From positions 3,348,001 to 3,412,000 of the forward strand of contig CBDCVN010000013.1 in assembly GCA_965223045.1 (NCBI GenBank): a stretch of 64,000 bases of DNA, written 5' to 3'. Below the pieces are notes generated by a model, which was not told the DNA's origin, did no database searches, and worked only from the letters and a program-made list of their open reading frames with translations. Positions 17,411 to 26,997 of this stretch are shown piece after piece. Positions within the stretch are counted from its first letter, which is position 1, and the number at the start of each line of letters is the position of its first letter. Both the position numbers and the translations under genes were made by a program. The DNA is from CBDCVN01 sp965223045. Lineage in GTDB: Bacteria; Deinococcota; Deinococci; Deinococcales; Trueperaceae.

Positions 17411-17787
17411 CTTAAATAGTACCCAAAGCGTTATAGCTACTCCAACCGGCATAATGATCCATCCAATTAAGGGAATTGGCACAATTGGGAAAAGAATAAT
17501 GCCAAGACCGTAGCCGATGAGCCAGAGAATAAAACCCCAGCCCAGAGAGTCTTTAAGAGATTGTTTAGTTTTACCACTTAACTTATTCATGGATTACTCC
17601 TTTTGAAGAGAGTAGTGTGCTTAGAAGCATTTGCTACCTAGAACTATTCTATTCTAGATTATTACTTCTTCCTGACTAATCGGTAAAACTCTGACACGCT
17701 ATGTAGGACTTTTTCTGACATACGGTAGTATTATTTACGCCCTGCTGAAGCTGATCATTGCTTGATTGCCCTCTGTATGAAGCGAAG

Positions 17788-18411
17788 CTATACCGCAGCG
17801 ACAGCAGCTGGAGCCTTAGACCAACTTTTTATAACCTCGTCAGCCGTTTTGAATTGCCGCTCAGGCTCAGTTGCGTACCATGTTTTGTAGTAGTCTAAAC
17901 CACTCTTATGCGCTTCGTCTGTAAAAGCCTGTAGAGCGTCTGTAACCCACACCAGATCAAAACCTTTTTGAAAGGCATCTCCCGACGTGTGCCGGCAACA
18001 ACAATCGGTATGAAGCCCAGTTATATAAAGGGATTCAATTCCATATGCTCTAAGCTGTGCCTCTATGTCCGAGCTTTGGAAGCCGCTGTATGTCGTTTTT
18101 GATAAATCAAGGTCACCCGGTTGGGGCTTTAGCTCAGTTACGATTTCAGACCATTTGGTTCCTTCCATTGAATGTGGCGGCCATTTTTTGAGTTCAGAAT
18201 CCTCAGGTGTGTGTCGATCTGTCGAATAAACCACCGTAACACCAACCTCTCGAGCCACATCCAGCAGTTGTGCTAGAGGCCCAATTATTGCCTTCGCTCT
18301 GGTTTGATAGTCTACACCTCCAGCATCAGCAATGAATCCACCTGGTTCAATAAAATCTCGAGCCATATCCACTACAATTACTGCACATTTCTCTGGTTGT
18401 ATTTCTGTCAT
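17788..18411 (-). CDS. isochorismatase-family cysteine hydrolase (nicotinamidase-like)
   Basis: A 207-residue isochorismatase-fold amidohydrolase. The catalytic triad is visible: Asp in VIVVDMARDF (about residue 15-18), Lys in DLSKTTYSGF (about 109) and Cys in GLHTDCCCRHT (about 141). The family cleaves amides such as nicotinamide or N-carbamoyl compounds; the substrate here is undetermined. An AGGAGTGAAG ribosome binding site precedes the ATG. By eye the gene is richer in G+C than its neighbours and lies between IS elements, which hints at acquisition by transfer. Confidence 0.87.
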   Translation of the reverse strand: MTEIQPEKCAVIVVDMARDFIEPGGFIADAGGVDYQTRAKAIIGPLAQLLDVAREVGVTVVYSTDRHTPEDSELKKWPPHSMEGTKWSEIVTELKPQPGDLDLSKTTYSGFQSSDIEAQLRAYGIESLYITGLHTDCCCRHTSGDAFQKGFDLVWVTDALQAFTDEAHKSGLDYYKTWYATEPERQFKTADEVIKSWSKAPAAVAAV

Positions 18412-18671
18412 GACTTCACTCCTAATGTTAATTTGTGATAGTTAATTTTCCTTATCAGGTGCCCTAACATGGGTAGGGCTTAGCATTGATAGATGTCCTG
18501 TCCTTGCCTAAGACGTTTGGGCACGGCACTAATAACATTTTAACACTTTCCTAGGGAGTCATTTGCTTTTAGCCTAACAACTAAGATTAGCCACTATAAA
18601 AAATGTGGTAATCCTACCTATGGTGATGCTTTGTTTCATACCGTTTCTTTTCTATATATTGCTTTACTTAG

Positions 18672-20201
18672 TATTACAGCGCAATGTTGCATATTAAGTA
18701 AGGGGAAGTGCGAAAAAAGTGCGAGTGTGAATAATAAATTAAGGCTATGAAAAACATTTATAAAGCACACAATGAAATATTAGAAGAGGCCGTAAATTTA
18801 AGTCCTCCAGAATGCAACTTAGTTGAAGCAGATATAGAAGCGCTAGCAAAAGAACTCAAAGAATACGTAGCAGAGTTTGAAGAAGCATTTAAACGACCTG
18901 AAAGTTTGATCTGGACAGGACATTATCTAAAAGGTTTGTTAAGCAACCTTGATCGAAAAAATATAGAAGCAATGGCACTATCAATAGGACTGAATGTCCG
19001 TAGCATGCAAAACTTTGTAGGACAAAGCCCTTGGCAGTTAGAACCTGTGATTGACACGCATCAAAAACTTATTGCAGAAAGTTTAGGTAATGATGGAGTA
19101 CTGATAGTTGATGAATCAGGGAATGTAAAACAAGGAAAAAGCTCAGTAGGAGTAGCAAGGCAATATTGTGGATCAGTAGGAAAAGTGGAGAACAGTCAAG
19201 TAGGAGTATACCTAGGGTATGCCAGTAACAAAGGACATACCTTAACAGAAGGGCAGTTGTACTTACCAGAACAATGGTTTGATAAAGAGCATGAACAAAA
19301 AAGGGAAGAATGTGGAGTGCCAAAGGATCTAGAATTTAGAACCAAACCAGAAATAGCGTTAGGAATGATAAAAAAGACAGAAGAGAGAGGGCATTTGAGC
19401 TTTGAATATGTGCTAGCAGATGCATTGTATGGAAATAATATCGAGTTTAGAGATGGAGTAGCTGAATTAGGAAAAAAGTACTTTACAGCAGTATCTTGCG
19501 ATACGCAGGTATACAAGGAGAAGCCAGAGGTCAAGGTACCTGAATATAAAGGTAGGGGAAGGAAGCCGAAACTAGCAAGGGCAAATATTGAATCAATACG
19601 GATAGATGAGTTAGCAAAGGAAATAGAAGCAGAAAAATGGAGTAAACATGTAGTGAAAGAAGGAAGTAAAGGGCCAATAGTATGTGAATTTGCCTTTGAG
19701 CGAATATGGGAAACAAGGGGAGAAGAAGAGCCAGTGGAACTGTGGTTGGTAATTCGGCGTAACCTAAATGAGAAAAGAGAGATAAGCTATTATTTGTGCA
19801 ATGACTCAGAAGAAGTCAGCCTAGAAACATTAGTGTGGCTAAGTGGAATGAGATGGCCGATAGAAACATCGTTTGAGGAATCAAAAGAAGAACTGGGGCT
19901 TGATCACTACGAAACTAGAAGCTACTTAGGTTGGCATCACCATATACTATTAACTTGTCTAGCACATCATTTTCTGGTGAGGATGCGTTTAATGTTAGGA
20001 GAAAAGTCTCCAGCTTTAACTTTGCCACAGGCAAGAGTGCTGCTCAAGGCAGCAATACCGTTACCTAGATTGACAATAGCTCAATCACTAAATCTAATTC
20101 GTTACTATCAGCGCAGAAATTATACTGCTTATGCTTCGCATCGAAAACGTACTCTTGCTATATTGTCTAGGAGTTATATTCCATGACATTGCGCTGTAAT
20201 A
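18672..20201 (+). mobile_element. IS701-family element, copy A of a tandem pair (1530 bp)
   Basis: The ends TATTACAGCGCAATGT and ACATTGCGCTGTAATA form terminal inverted repeats. Copy B starts four bases later (ATAA, 20202-20205). TTAG flanks the outer edges of the pair (18668-18671 and 21736-21739), matching the four-base YTAR target duplication known for IS701. Confidence 0.9.
18747..20186 (+). CDS. IS701-family transposase, copy A
   Basis: A 479-residue DDE transposase of the SRSO17/IS701 type. VLIVDESGNVKQGKSSVGVA carries the first catalytic Asp and the family-typical VARQYCGSVGKVENSQVGV follows; FEYVLADALYG carries the second Asp and LSGMRWPIETSFEESKEELG the Glu. Full length. It differs from copy B by one residue (His for Arg in EERGHLSF). 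The two copies lie in direct tandem. Confidence 0.93.
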   Translation: MKNIYKAHNEILEEAVNLSPPECNLVEADIEALAKELKEYVAEFEEAFKRPESLIWTGHYLKGLLSNLDRKNIEAMALSIGLNVRSMQNFVGQSPWQLEPVIDTHQKLIAESLGNDGVLIVDESGNVKQGKSSVGVARQYCGSVGKVENSQVGVYLGYASNKGHTLTEGQLYLPEQWFDKEHEQKREECGVPKDLEFRTKPEIALGMIKKTEERGHLSFEYVLADALYGNNIEFRDGVAELGKKYFTAVSCDTQVYKEKPEVKVPEYKGRGRKPKLARANIESIRIDELAKEIEAEKWSKHVVKEGSKGPIVCEFAFERIWETRGEEEPVELWLVIRRNLNEKREISYYLCNDSEEVSLETLVWLSGMRWPIETSFEESKEELGLDHYETRSYLGWHHHILLTCLAHHFLVRMRLMLGEKSPALTLPQARVLLKAAIPLPRLTIAQSLNLIRYYQRRNYTAYASHRKRTLAILSRSYIP

Positions 20202-20205
20202 ATAA

Positions 20206-21735
20206 TATTACAGCGCAATGTTGCATATTAAGTAAGGGGAAGTGCGAAAAAAGTGCGAGTGTGAATAATAAATTAAGGCTATGAAAAACATTTATAAAGC
20301 ACACAATGAAATATTAGAAGAGGCCGTAAATTTAAGTCCTCCAGAATGCAACTTAGTTGAAGCAGATATAGAAGCGCTAGCAAAAGAACTCAAAGAATAC
20401 GTAGCAGAGTTTGAAGAAGCATTTAAACGACCTGAAAGTTTGATCTGGACAGGACATTATCTAAAAGGTTTGTTAAGCAACCTTGATCGAAAAAATATAG
20501 AAGCAATGGCACTATCAATAGGACTGAATGTCCGTAGCATGCAAAACTTTGTAGGACAAAGCCCTTGGCAGTTAGAACCTGTGATTGACACGCATCAAAA
20601 ACTTATTGCAGAAAGTTTAGGTAATGATGGAGTACTGATAGTTGATGAATCAGGGAATGTAAAACAAGGAAAAAGCTCAGTAGGAGTAGCAAGGCAATAT
20701 TGTGGATCAGTAGGAAAAGTGGAGAACAGTCAAGTAGGAGTATACCTAGGGTATGCCAGTAACAAAGGACATACCTTAACAGAAGGGCAGTTGTACTTAC
20801 CAGAACAATGGTTTGATAAAGAGCATGAACAAAAAAGGGAAGAATGTGGAGTGCCAAAGGATCTAGAATTTAGAACCAAACCAGAAATAGCGTTAGGAAT
20901 GATAAAAAAGACAGAAGAGAGAGGGCGTTTGAGCTTTGAATATGTGCTAGCAGATGCATTGTATGGAAATAATATCGAGTTTAGAGATGGAGTAGCTGAA
21001 TTAGGAAAAAAGTACTTTACAGCAGTATCTTGCGATACGCAGGTATACAAGGAGAAGCCAGAGGTCAAGGTACCTGAATATAAAGGTAGGGGAAGGAAGC
21101 CGAAACTAGCAAGGGCAAATATTGAATCAATACGGATAGATGAGTTAGCAAAGGAAATAGAAGCAGAAAAATGGAGTAAACATGTAGTGAAAGAAGGAAG
21201 TAAAGGGCCAATAGTATGTGAATTTGCCTTTGAGCGAATATGGGAAACAAGGGGAGAAGAAGAGCCAGTGGAACTGTGGTTGGTAATTCGGCGTAACCTA
21301 AATGAGAAAAGAGAGATAAGCTATTATTTGTGCAATGACTCAGAAGAAGTCAGCCTAGAAACATTAGTGTGGCTAAGTGGAATGAGATGGCCGATAGAAA
21401 CATCGTTTGAGGAATCAAAAGAAGAACTGGGGCTTGATCACTACGAAACTAGAAGCTACTTAGGTTGGCATCACCATATACTATTAACTTGTCTAGCACA
21501 TCATTTTCTGGTGAGGATGCGTTTAATGTTAGGAGAAAAGTCTCCAGCTTTAACTTTGCCACAGGCAAGAGTGCTGCTCAAGGCAGCAATACCGTTACCT
21601 AGATTGACAATAGCTCAATCACTAAATCTAATTCGTTACTATCAGCGCAGAAATTATACTGCTTATGCTTCGCATCGAAAACGTACTCTTGCTATATTGT
21701 CTAGGAGTTATATTCCATGACATTGCGCTGTAATA
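20206..21735 (+). mobile_element. IS701-family element, copy B of a tandem pair (1530 bp)
   Basis: Same ends and length as copy A, exactly 1534 bases further on. The right end GCGCTGTAATA finishes at 21735 and is followed by TTAG, matching the left flank of copy A. Related short or partial copies occur at 35874-36125 and 41961-42082. Confidence 0.9.
20281..21720 (+). CDS. IS701-family transposase, copy B
   Basis: Full-length 479-residue transposase identical to copy A except Arg for His in EERGRLSF (codon CGT for CAT near 20927). All three acidic catalytic residues are retained, so both copies are potentially active. The 5' leader between the terminal repeat and ATG is likewise identical. 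Confidence 0.93.
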   Translation: MKNIYKAHNEILEEAVNLSPPECNLVEADIEALAKELKEYVAEFEEAFKRPESLIWTGHYLKGLLSNLDRKNIEAMALSIGLNVRSMQNFVGQSPWQLEPVIDTHQKLIAESLGNDGVLIVDESGNVKQGKSSVGVARQYCGSVGKVENSQVGVYLGYASNKGHTLTEGQLYLPEQWFDKEHEQKREECGVPKDLEFRTKPEIALGMIKKTEERGRLSFEYVLADALYGNNIEFRDGVAELGKKYFTAVSCDTQVYKEKPEVKVPEYKGRGRKPKLARANIESIRIDELAKEIEAEKWSKHVVKEGSKGPIVCEFAFERIWETRGEEEPVELWLVIRRNLNEKREISYYLCNDSEEVSLETLVWLSGMRWPIETSFEESKEELGLDHYETRSYLGWHHHILLTCLAHHFLVRMRLMLGEKSPALTLPQARVLLKAAIPLPRLTIAQSLNLIRYYQRRNYTAYASHRKRTLAILSRSYIP

Positions 21736-21835
21736 TTAGAGCAGGACCATAATTATGTTTTCGACTAGTTACAGCCACAGTGAAGTTTTGTAACAAACCA
21801 AAGATGCTCTTTAGCATAAAAATATCCTTTCTATA

Positions 21836-22060
21836 TCAGGTGACAAGGGGTGTTTTCTGCTCTACAACCCTGCCATCTTCTAATTTGACGATACGTTTAA
21901 CATGTTCCAACAAGCGTGGATCATGAGTTGAAAAGACAAAGGTCACCCCTTTTTCCTCATTGAGTTGTTTCATCAATTTAATAAGTTGACTGCCTGTCTC
22001 ACTATCTAAGTTAGCAGTTGGTTCATCAGCAAGAATGATTTTTGGGTCAGCAGCAAAGGC
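21836..22060 (-). pseudogene. 3' remnant of a LolD/MacB-type ABC ATPase gene
   Basis: The minus strand reads ADPKIILADEPTANLDSETG (Walker B and D-loop), then LMKQLNEEKGVTFVFSTHDP (H-loop) and ends ...RVVEQKTPLVT before a stop. This is the C-terminal ~70 residues of a MacB/LolD-type ATPase; the part carrying Walker A and the signature is missing and the sequence upstream is scrambled. It lies after the histidine kinase of the decaying envelope operon and resembles the intact ATPase at 31316-32032, so it is probably the relic of a second transporter. Confidence 0.8.
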
Positions 22061-22239
22061 TAGAGGGCTGCTGTTGTGCTGCTCATCGCAACTCTAGCAT
22101 TTTCAACTCTCACGTTTGCACCACCCAAGTGGTTTCTATTCAAAGAACCTATAGGAAGAAACGATCTGACAGTACTAGAGGCCACTACCTGAACTCAAGA
22201 TTACTCCTACAAAACTACCAAAGTTTCCACCGTATAAAA

Positions 22240-23595
22240 TCACATCAATCTTGGAATACAAATTATAAAGCTGGTAATTTCTCCTAGCTCTGATGAGGCC
22301 GAAATACTCCAACCATGAGCCTCAATGATATACTTCGCTGAGGCAAGACCCAAACCAGTTCCGGGTTCATTTCTGCCTGAGGATTCTCGGAAAAAAGGCT
22401 CAAAAACTAGATCCAGATGTTCTTTTGCTATACCTAGACCATAATTTTGAATCTGTATTTGTAATTCTGCTTCATTTGTCTGTACTAAACTAAAAACAAT
22501 ATGCTTTCTCTCACCTGAGAATTTCATTGCATTGCTTAGAATATTTTCCAGAGCACGAGATATTAGTTGCTCATCTATAGGGAATTCAACTTCTTTTGGA
22601 ATTGATATTTTTCTATCGATTTGGAAGCCCTGCATTTCTGCTTCGGTAGTGTATAGATCTATAAAATCTTCTATAAACTCCTTCAGGGAAGTAGATTCCA
22701 ATTTTAAATTCCACTCAGAAGTTGTAAGTTTGGCAAAATCTATAAGAGATGAAATCCGCTTATTAAGAGTTGCAGATTTTTCCTTCATAATTTTAAGGAA
22801 TTTATCTCGCTTACTTTCACTATCTCCAAAACCTTCTAATAGAGCATCAATATATCCATCAATTGATGCTAAAGGAGTTTTAAGATCATGTGAAATGCTC
22901 ATTAGAAACCGAGACCTTCGCACATATTCATCTTTCAATTGTTTACGCATTTCATCAAGGGAATGAGCAAGTGAAGCAAATTGGTCACTTCCTTTGCTTT
23001 GGATTTCAAACTCGAGGTTTCCAGACGAGATCTGAGTAGTGGCATATTCCAAGTTCCTTATTTTATTATTGATACTCTTAATGATAAGCAGTGAAAAAAC
23101 AATAGCTAGAAAAAGCATTATGATAAAGGGAAGGGTAGTAAAAATGGCTAAAATATATGCTTGAGGATGAATGTTGGTAGAACCTTTAAAAACTCTAGGA
23201 TAGCTAATTAAATATTGAAATTGCTTCTGGTCAGTTGAAATATTAAACAAGCTAAAATCTTCTAGTCCATCTGCCAATGCTCGAGATAGCAAGTACTCTT
23301 CCTCACTTAACAAAGTATCAGATGTGGCTTGGGTTGAAAAAATTATAGTATTGTTTGTTTTATCTACTACTGTTAGCTCCATACTTTCCGGTACAGACAA
23401 CGCATCAAATTTGCCATTTAGAAAATCTTCAGGAGAAGTATTTTTAATCATTTGAATGATTGTTGGAAACACACGAAAACCATTACCTGAATTCCTTATA
23501 GACCAAAACTGAAAAGCCATAATTCCTGATGCAACTAATAGAGGAATTATGAAAATCCCTACTATTAAAAGTGTGAATTGTGTTTTTAGGTTCAC
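22240..23595 (-). CDS. two-component sensor histidine kinase
   Basis: Membrane-bound kinase of 451 residues. One membrane helix near the N-terminus (LLIVGIFIIPLLVASGIMAF), a sensor region of about 110 residues in the periplasm, a second helix (about 147-172), a HAMP linker, HisKA with the phospho-accepting His in SHDLKTPLASIDGY, and HATPase_c with ALENILSNAMKFS (N box) and GTGLGLASAKYIIE (G2). The start is GTG at 23595, six bases after the original stop of the response regulator gene. Its partner regulator has lost its C-terminal wing to an IS insertion, so the pathway is probably dead or altered. Confidence 0.92.
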   Translation of the reverse strand: MNLKTQFTLLIVGIFIIPLLVASGIMAFQFWSIRNSGNGFRVFPTIIQMIKNTSPEDFLNGKFDALSVPESMELTVVDKTNNTIIFSTQATSDTLLSEEEYLLSRALADGLEDFSLFNISTDQKQFQYLISYPRVFKGSTNIHPQAYILAIFTTLPFIIMLFLAIVFSLLIIKSINNKIRNLEYATTQISSGNLEFEIQSKGSDQFASLAHSLDEMRKQLKDEYVRRSRFLMSISHDLKTPLASIDGYIDALLEGFGDSESKRDKFLKIMKEKSATLNKRISSLIDFAKLTTSEWNLKLESTSLKEFIEDFIDLYTTEAEMQGFQIDRKISIPKEVEFPIDEQLISRALENILSNAMKFSGERKHIVFSLVQTNEAELQIQIQNYGLGIAKEHLDLVFEPFFRESSGRNEPGTGLGLASAKYIIEAHGWSISASSELGEITSFIICIPRLM

Positions 23596-23664
23596 TCTTA
23601 CCTATTCAATCCTCTGAAGAAGGTCTTCATTAAATCTGTAACCTTTTCCAAAAACTGTTTCAAT

Positions 23665-24653
23665 AGACTTGTTCTGAAATAAGGAATTAGGCAATAAGGC
23701 AGTTCCATAAACCAGCACAAACTCCTACTACATCGTCAACAAATCCCTTAATACGATTCCTAAAAGCATACACAAGAATCTTGAAACGCTTCATTCCTCC
23801 AATGGCATTCTCAACATATACACGTATCTTGCTCACTGCTTGGTTGTGAGCCTTCTGCTCTTTACTAAGCTTGGGATTAGGGTTGGCTTTGCTCTTCCTA
23901 GGTCTCTTATGAGGTATTGCAACATCTGCTCCTTCATAATCTTTCTCGATTCCTTGATATCCTAAATCTACTGCCACTTTAATATCCTCAAACCACTCCT
24001 CCTCAGGTGGAAATTCTTCCTTTAGCATTGCATAGTCATGGTTCCGTCCTCCAAAGGTTTGTCCCACAAACAAAATTACCTTCTCCTTGCTGCTTATCAC
24101 TGTGTTTTTCTGCGTGTGGTTACCCTGTTTGCCACTGTATAACTCCTGTTGCATTTCATCATCCTTTGGGCGTTGATGTTCTCGCTCTGTAACATCAATC
24201 AGTATTTCGTCAAGTCCCTCAAAAGCTGCTTTGAAATCCTCTATGTTTTCAAACTCTCTAGCTGGCATATATCCCAAACCACTTAGAGTTTTCGCCATTA
24301 TTGGTGTAAGACGTTGTACCCAAGCATGGGCATTAGATCGTGATAAATCAAATTTCTCCGCTAGAACATCAAACGTTGGGTAAAGTCTAAGGTAGTAAAG
24401 AATAAAGCACAGTTTTATATTGACTGTACTTAGTTTACTGTTTCTTCCTCCTCCTGGCTTACGATGTACTTTCCCTGCTTCTAGAGCCTTTTCATAACGT
24501 TGCTTTTCATGGTCTTCTAAAGCTTTAGCAAATGCAGGTTCTAGTTCCTCTACTTTCTTTTCGCTCAATCCTGTTATACTTCTTACTTGTCGGTCATCTC
24601 TTGGTAGTAACATTCCTTTATTTTGACCGATTTATTTATTTCAGAACAACTCT
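23665..24653 (-). mobile_element. ISL2-type IS5-family element, copy B (989 bp)
   Basis: Same length and terminal inverted repeats as copy A (16422-17410). The target duplication is AAT (23662-23664, 24654-24656). It inserted near the 3' end of the response regulator gene in the same orientation as that gene's transcription. Confidence 0.9.
23687..24613 (-). CDS. IS5-family (ISL2-type) transposase, copy B
   Basis: A 308-residue transposase, identical in protein sequence to copy A at 16444-17370. Catalytic motifs EILIDVTEREHQRP, VAVDLGYQG and VENAIGGMKRF are intact. Identity of the two copies indicates recent movement. Confidence 0.92.
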   Translation of the reverse strand: MLLPRDDRQVRSITGLSEKKVEELEPAFAKALEDHEKQRYEKALEAGKVHRKPGGGRNSKLSTVNIKLCFILYYLRLYPTFDVLAEKFDLSRSNAHAWVQRLTPIMAKTLSGLGYMPAREFENIEDFKAAFEGLDEILIDVTEREHQRPKDDEMQQELYSGKQGNHTQKNTVISSKEKVILFVGQTFGGRNHDYAMLKEEFPPEEEWFEDIKVAVDLGYQGIEKDYEGADVAIPHKRPRKSKANPNPKLSKEQKAHNQAVSKIRVYVENAIGGMKRFKILVYAFRNRIKGFVDDVVGVCAGLWNCLIA

Positions 24654-25868
24654 AATAACTGTGGGATGTTTTGGGTTAGGCTCTATTTTTTTTCGAAGAC
24701 GCTGAATATATACACCAACAGCGGTTAAGTCACCATAACTGTTACCCCAGGCTGCCTCGTAAATCTCATCACTACTAAAGGTGCGACCAGCATGTTGAGC
24801 AAGATAACTTAGTACCTCAAACTCCTTGCCAGAGAGAGTGATTCTTTCATCATCTTTCTTGAAAAGAAAAGCATCTACATCTAAAGTGTAGCTAAGGAAC
24901 TTTATCATGCTTCTTTTGTTGGCAGGTTGTTTATGCCGCCTAAGCATAGCTCTTATTCTGGCAACTAGGACTCGAGGTGCAAAAGGTTTACTTACAAATT
25001 CATCCGCACCAATTCCTAAACCCAAAATGATGTCTTCATCTGCTTCTCGAGCAGAGATAATCATTACTGGCAAATGGTGCTCACGACGAAAGTTTTGTAG
25101 GAATTCGAACCCATCCTTACCCGGTAAGTTTATGTCTAATGTTATAAGGTCAAACTCGGCAAATGAAAGTAATTCTTCAGCTTCTTCAGCACTAGTACAG
25201 GTACGCACCTCTATACCTTCTTTTTCTAAATACATAGCGATGAGGTCACCCAACTCAACCTCATCTTCTATGACTAGAACGTTGGCTTTCATGTTTTTAT
25301 ATTCACCTTAAAAAACTGCATTTATGGCAAGACCCGCAGTTAGGCTGTGTCCAGAACCACTATTACTGTATTCTGCTCCTTCTACACCATAGTTATATTT
25401 ATAGCTAATACTTGGAGTTAGGTTATCTATACCACTGTATCGCAAACTAATATCAACTATGCCTGATCCATCGTTCAAATTGCCTATCCAAAGTAATGAA
25501 GGGGTCAAATCTGTGTCTAAAATATTGTTAAAACTTACTCTTGCAGCACCGTAATGCTGGCCTCGCTCTCGAAGATCACTAAAACTTAAAGCGCCCTGTC
25601 CTATAAGTGTGGTTAAGGCAGCTGGATTTTTAGTATAGAGACTGGAATCAGAGTATCCTAAGCCATTGTAAAAGTATTGAGCAGTGAGTGCGACTGAAAA
25701 CATATCGTCATCTGTAGTATAGCTATAGTTAGCACCAATTGTACCAGATAGGAACAAGTCATCGTGTCTAGTTTCTGTACCTATTCCTGAAGGCTTGCTC
25801 GTGTCTTCAACCAGAAAAACTTTATCACTATTCCCTTCAAGTACAGCTTCAGCAAAAAAGCCAATATC

Positions 25869-26997
25869 CTAACTACCGGGACAAAAGTTAAGAGAAGAAG
25901 ATTCAGCATAGAAATATGCTGAGCTGAAATGGAAAAAGCAAAGGCAGATCAACTAAAGGACAAACTAAAAGAAGCAAATATAAAACTACATGGAGCAAGA
26001 CTAAACTTCATGTCTCGTTTCATAATGGCGATGATGGCAGTTAGAACAGTAAGTCTATCAAGAGTAGCAAGTGTGCTCAACGGTGCAGTAGAGATTGCAT
26101 CAAACGAAAAACGTATCAAACGCTTCTTCTCAGAAGTAGAAATTGAAGGAGAGTGGTTAGCTAAATGTGTGCTAACTTGGTTACCTAAAGGACCTTACTT
26201 ACTCAGTTTAGATCGGACTAACTGGAAACTGGGCAGCATAGACATCAACATTCTGATGTTAGGAGTTGTATATAAAGGCATGGCTTTCCCTTTGCTGTGG
26301 ACAGTTTTACCACATGCCGGTAACAGTAACACCACAGAGCGTCTAGCACTCATTGATAGATTGCTAGAAATATTAGGTCATGAAGATATTGAAGCACTGG
26401 TGGCTGATCGTGAGTTCACTGGAAAAGACTGGTTTGAAGGGCTTAAAGAAAGACGAATCAGTTTTGTTATGCGCCTTAGGAATAACACTTTAATAGGTTG
26501 CAAGGGAAGGAATAGACCAGCTAGTGAAAGATACAAGCATCTCAAGGAGGGTGAGGTGTATGTACATTCAAAGCGTTGTAGAGTACTTGGCAATCGCTTA
26601 TACATAGCAGTTACCAGAGCTCCTGATGGAGAGCTAGTGGTAGTTGCCACTACATCAAAGGTTAAAAAGGCTTTAGAGAGATATGCTAAGAGGTGGGGAA
26701 TAGAAACGTTGTTTGGGGCTTTAAAAAGGAGGGGTTTCAATCTTGAGGATACACATGTGAGCATCACATCACGTTTGGACACATTGCTAGCTCTACTAAC
26801 ATTAGCATTTACTTGGGCATACTTATTGGGCATATGGCTTCATGAGCAAAGGCCTCTGAAACTTAAGAAGCATGGTTATGCTCCTAAAAGCATATTTAGA
26901 CGTGGTTTTGAATTTCTTCAAAGTGTTATTGTTGCTGTTCTGGGCGAGGCTAAATACTCTTTCAGTTTTTGCCTCCATGTTTTGTCCCCGTAGTTAG
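25869..26997 (+). mobile_element. IS4-family element (1129 bp) with 9-bp target duplication
   Basis: Terminal inverted repeats CTAACTACCGGGACAAAA and (reversed) CTAACTACGGGGACAAAA. The direct repeat GCCAATATC flanks the element at 25860-25868 and 26998-27006. The insertion splits the barrel gene and removal restores the frame. Confidence 0.93.
25929..26993 (+). CDS. IS4-family transposase
   Basis: A 354-residue DDE transposase. YLLSLDRTNWKLG contains the first Asp, EALVADREFTGKDWF the second, and YAKRWGIETLFGALKRRG the Y-(2)-R-(3)-E-(6)-K signature that defines IS4. The stop codon falls inside the right terminal repeat. Full length and apparently functional. Confidence 0.92.
   Translation: MEKAKADQLKDKLKEANIKLHGARLNFMSRFIMAMMAVRTVSLSRVASVLNGAVEIASNEKRIKRFFSEVEIEGEWLAKCVLTWLPKGPYLLSLDRTNWKLGSIDINILMLGVVYKGMAFPLLWTVLPHAGNSNTTERLALIDRLLEILGHEDIEALVADREFTGKDWFEGLKERRISFVMRLRNNTLIGCKGRNRPASERYKHLKEGEVYVHSKRCRVLGNRLYIAVTRAPDGELVVVATTSKVKKALERYAKRWGIETLFGALKRRGFNLEDTHVSITSRLDTLLALLTLAFTWAYLLGIWLHEQRPLKLKKHGYAPKSIFRRGFEFLQSVIVAVLGEAKYSFSFCLHVLSP

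Larger units (their letters stand above)
16200..17590 (-). pseudogene. small membrane protein split by an ISL2-type IS5 element
   Basis: The N-terminal part (17590 down to about 17411) encodes MNKLSGKTKQ, then hydrophobic WGFILWLIGYGLGIILFP and ITLWVLFK. The C-terminal part (16421 down to 16200) encodes KKVKGDSFQYF, two further hydrophobic helices and a basic tail. Removing the IS at 16422-17410 with one CTT duplication joins VLFK to KVKGDSF exactly in frame, giving a protein of about 130 residues with three to four membrane helices. Family not recognised. The insertion is probably recent, since no other damage is visible. Confidence 0.8.
23602..25292 (-). pseudogene. OmpR-family response regulator truncated by an ISL2-type element
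   Basis: The receiver domain (residues 1-120) has the acidic pair EDE, the phospho-accepting Asp in LDINLPGKDGF and the Lys in VSKPFAP. A winged-helix DNA-binding domain follows (LSGKEFEVLSYLAQHAG). The present frame ends in IS sequence (VIRVVLK, 24636). Removing the IS at 23665-24653 with one AAT duplication restores VIETVFGKGYRFNEDLLQ and a stop at 23602. The lost ~20 residues include the family's GxGYRF wing, which contacts DNA. It follows the barrel gene by 15 bases and precedes the kinase, so it belongs to the same operon. Confidence 0.9.

Noticed and set aside
18747..21720. Minus-strand open frames of 61-112 codons repeated in both IS701 copies
   Set aside because: Exact shadows of the transposase coding strand, with low-complexity Leu/Ser/Tyr composition.
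21736..21817. Possible start of an FtsX permease (ATG at 21817 behind GAAAGGATATTT) cut by IS701
   Set aside because: Only about 27 codons before the IS. The frame across the IS restored with one TTAG closes after 37 codons, and nothing in the residues is diagnostic of FtsX.
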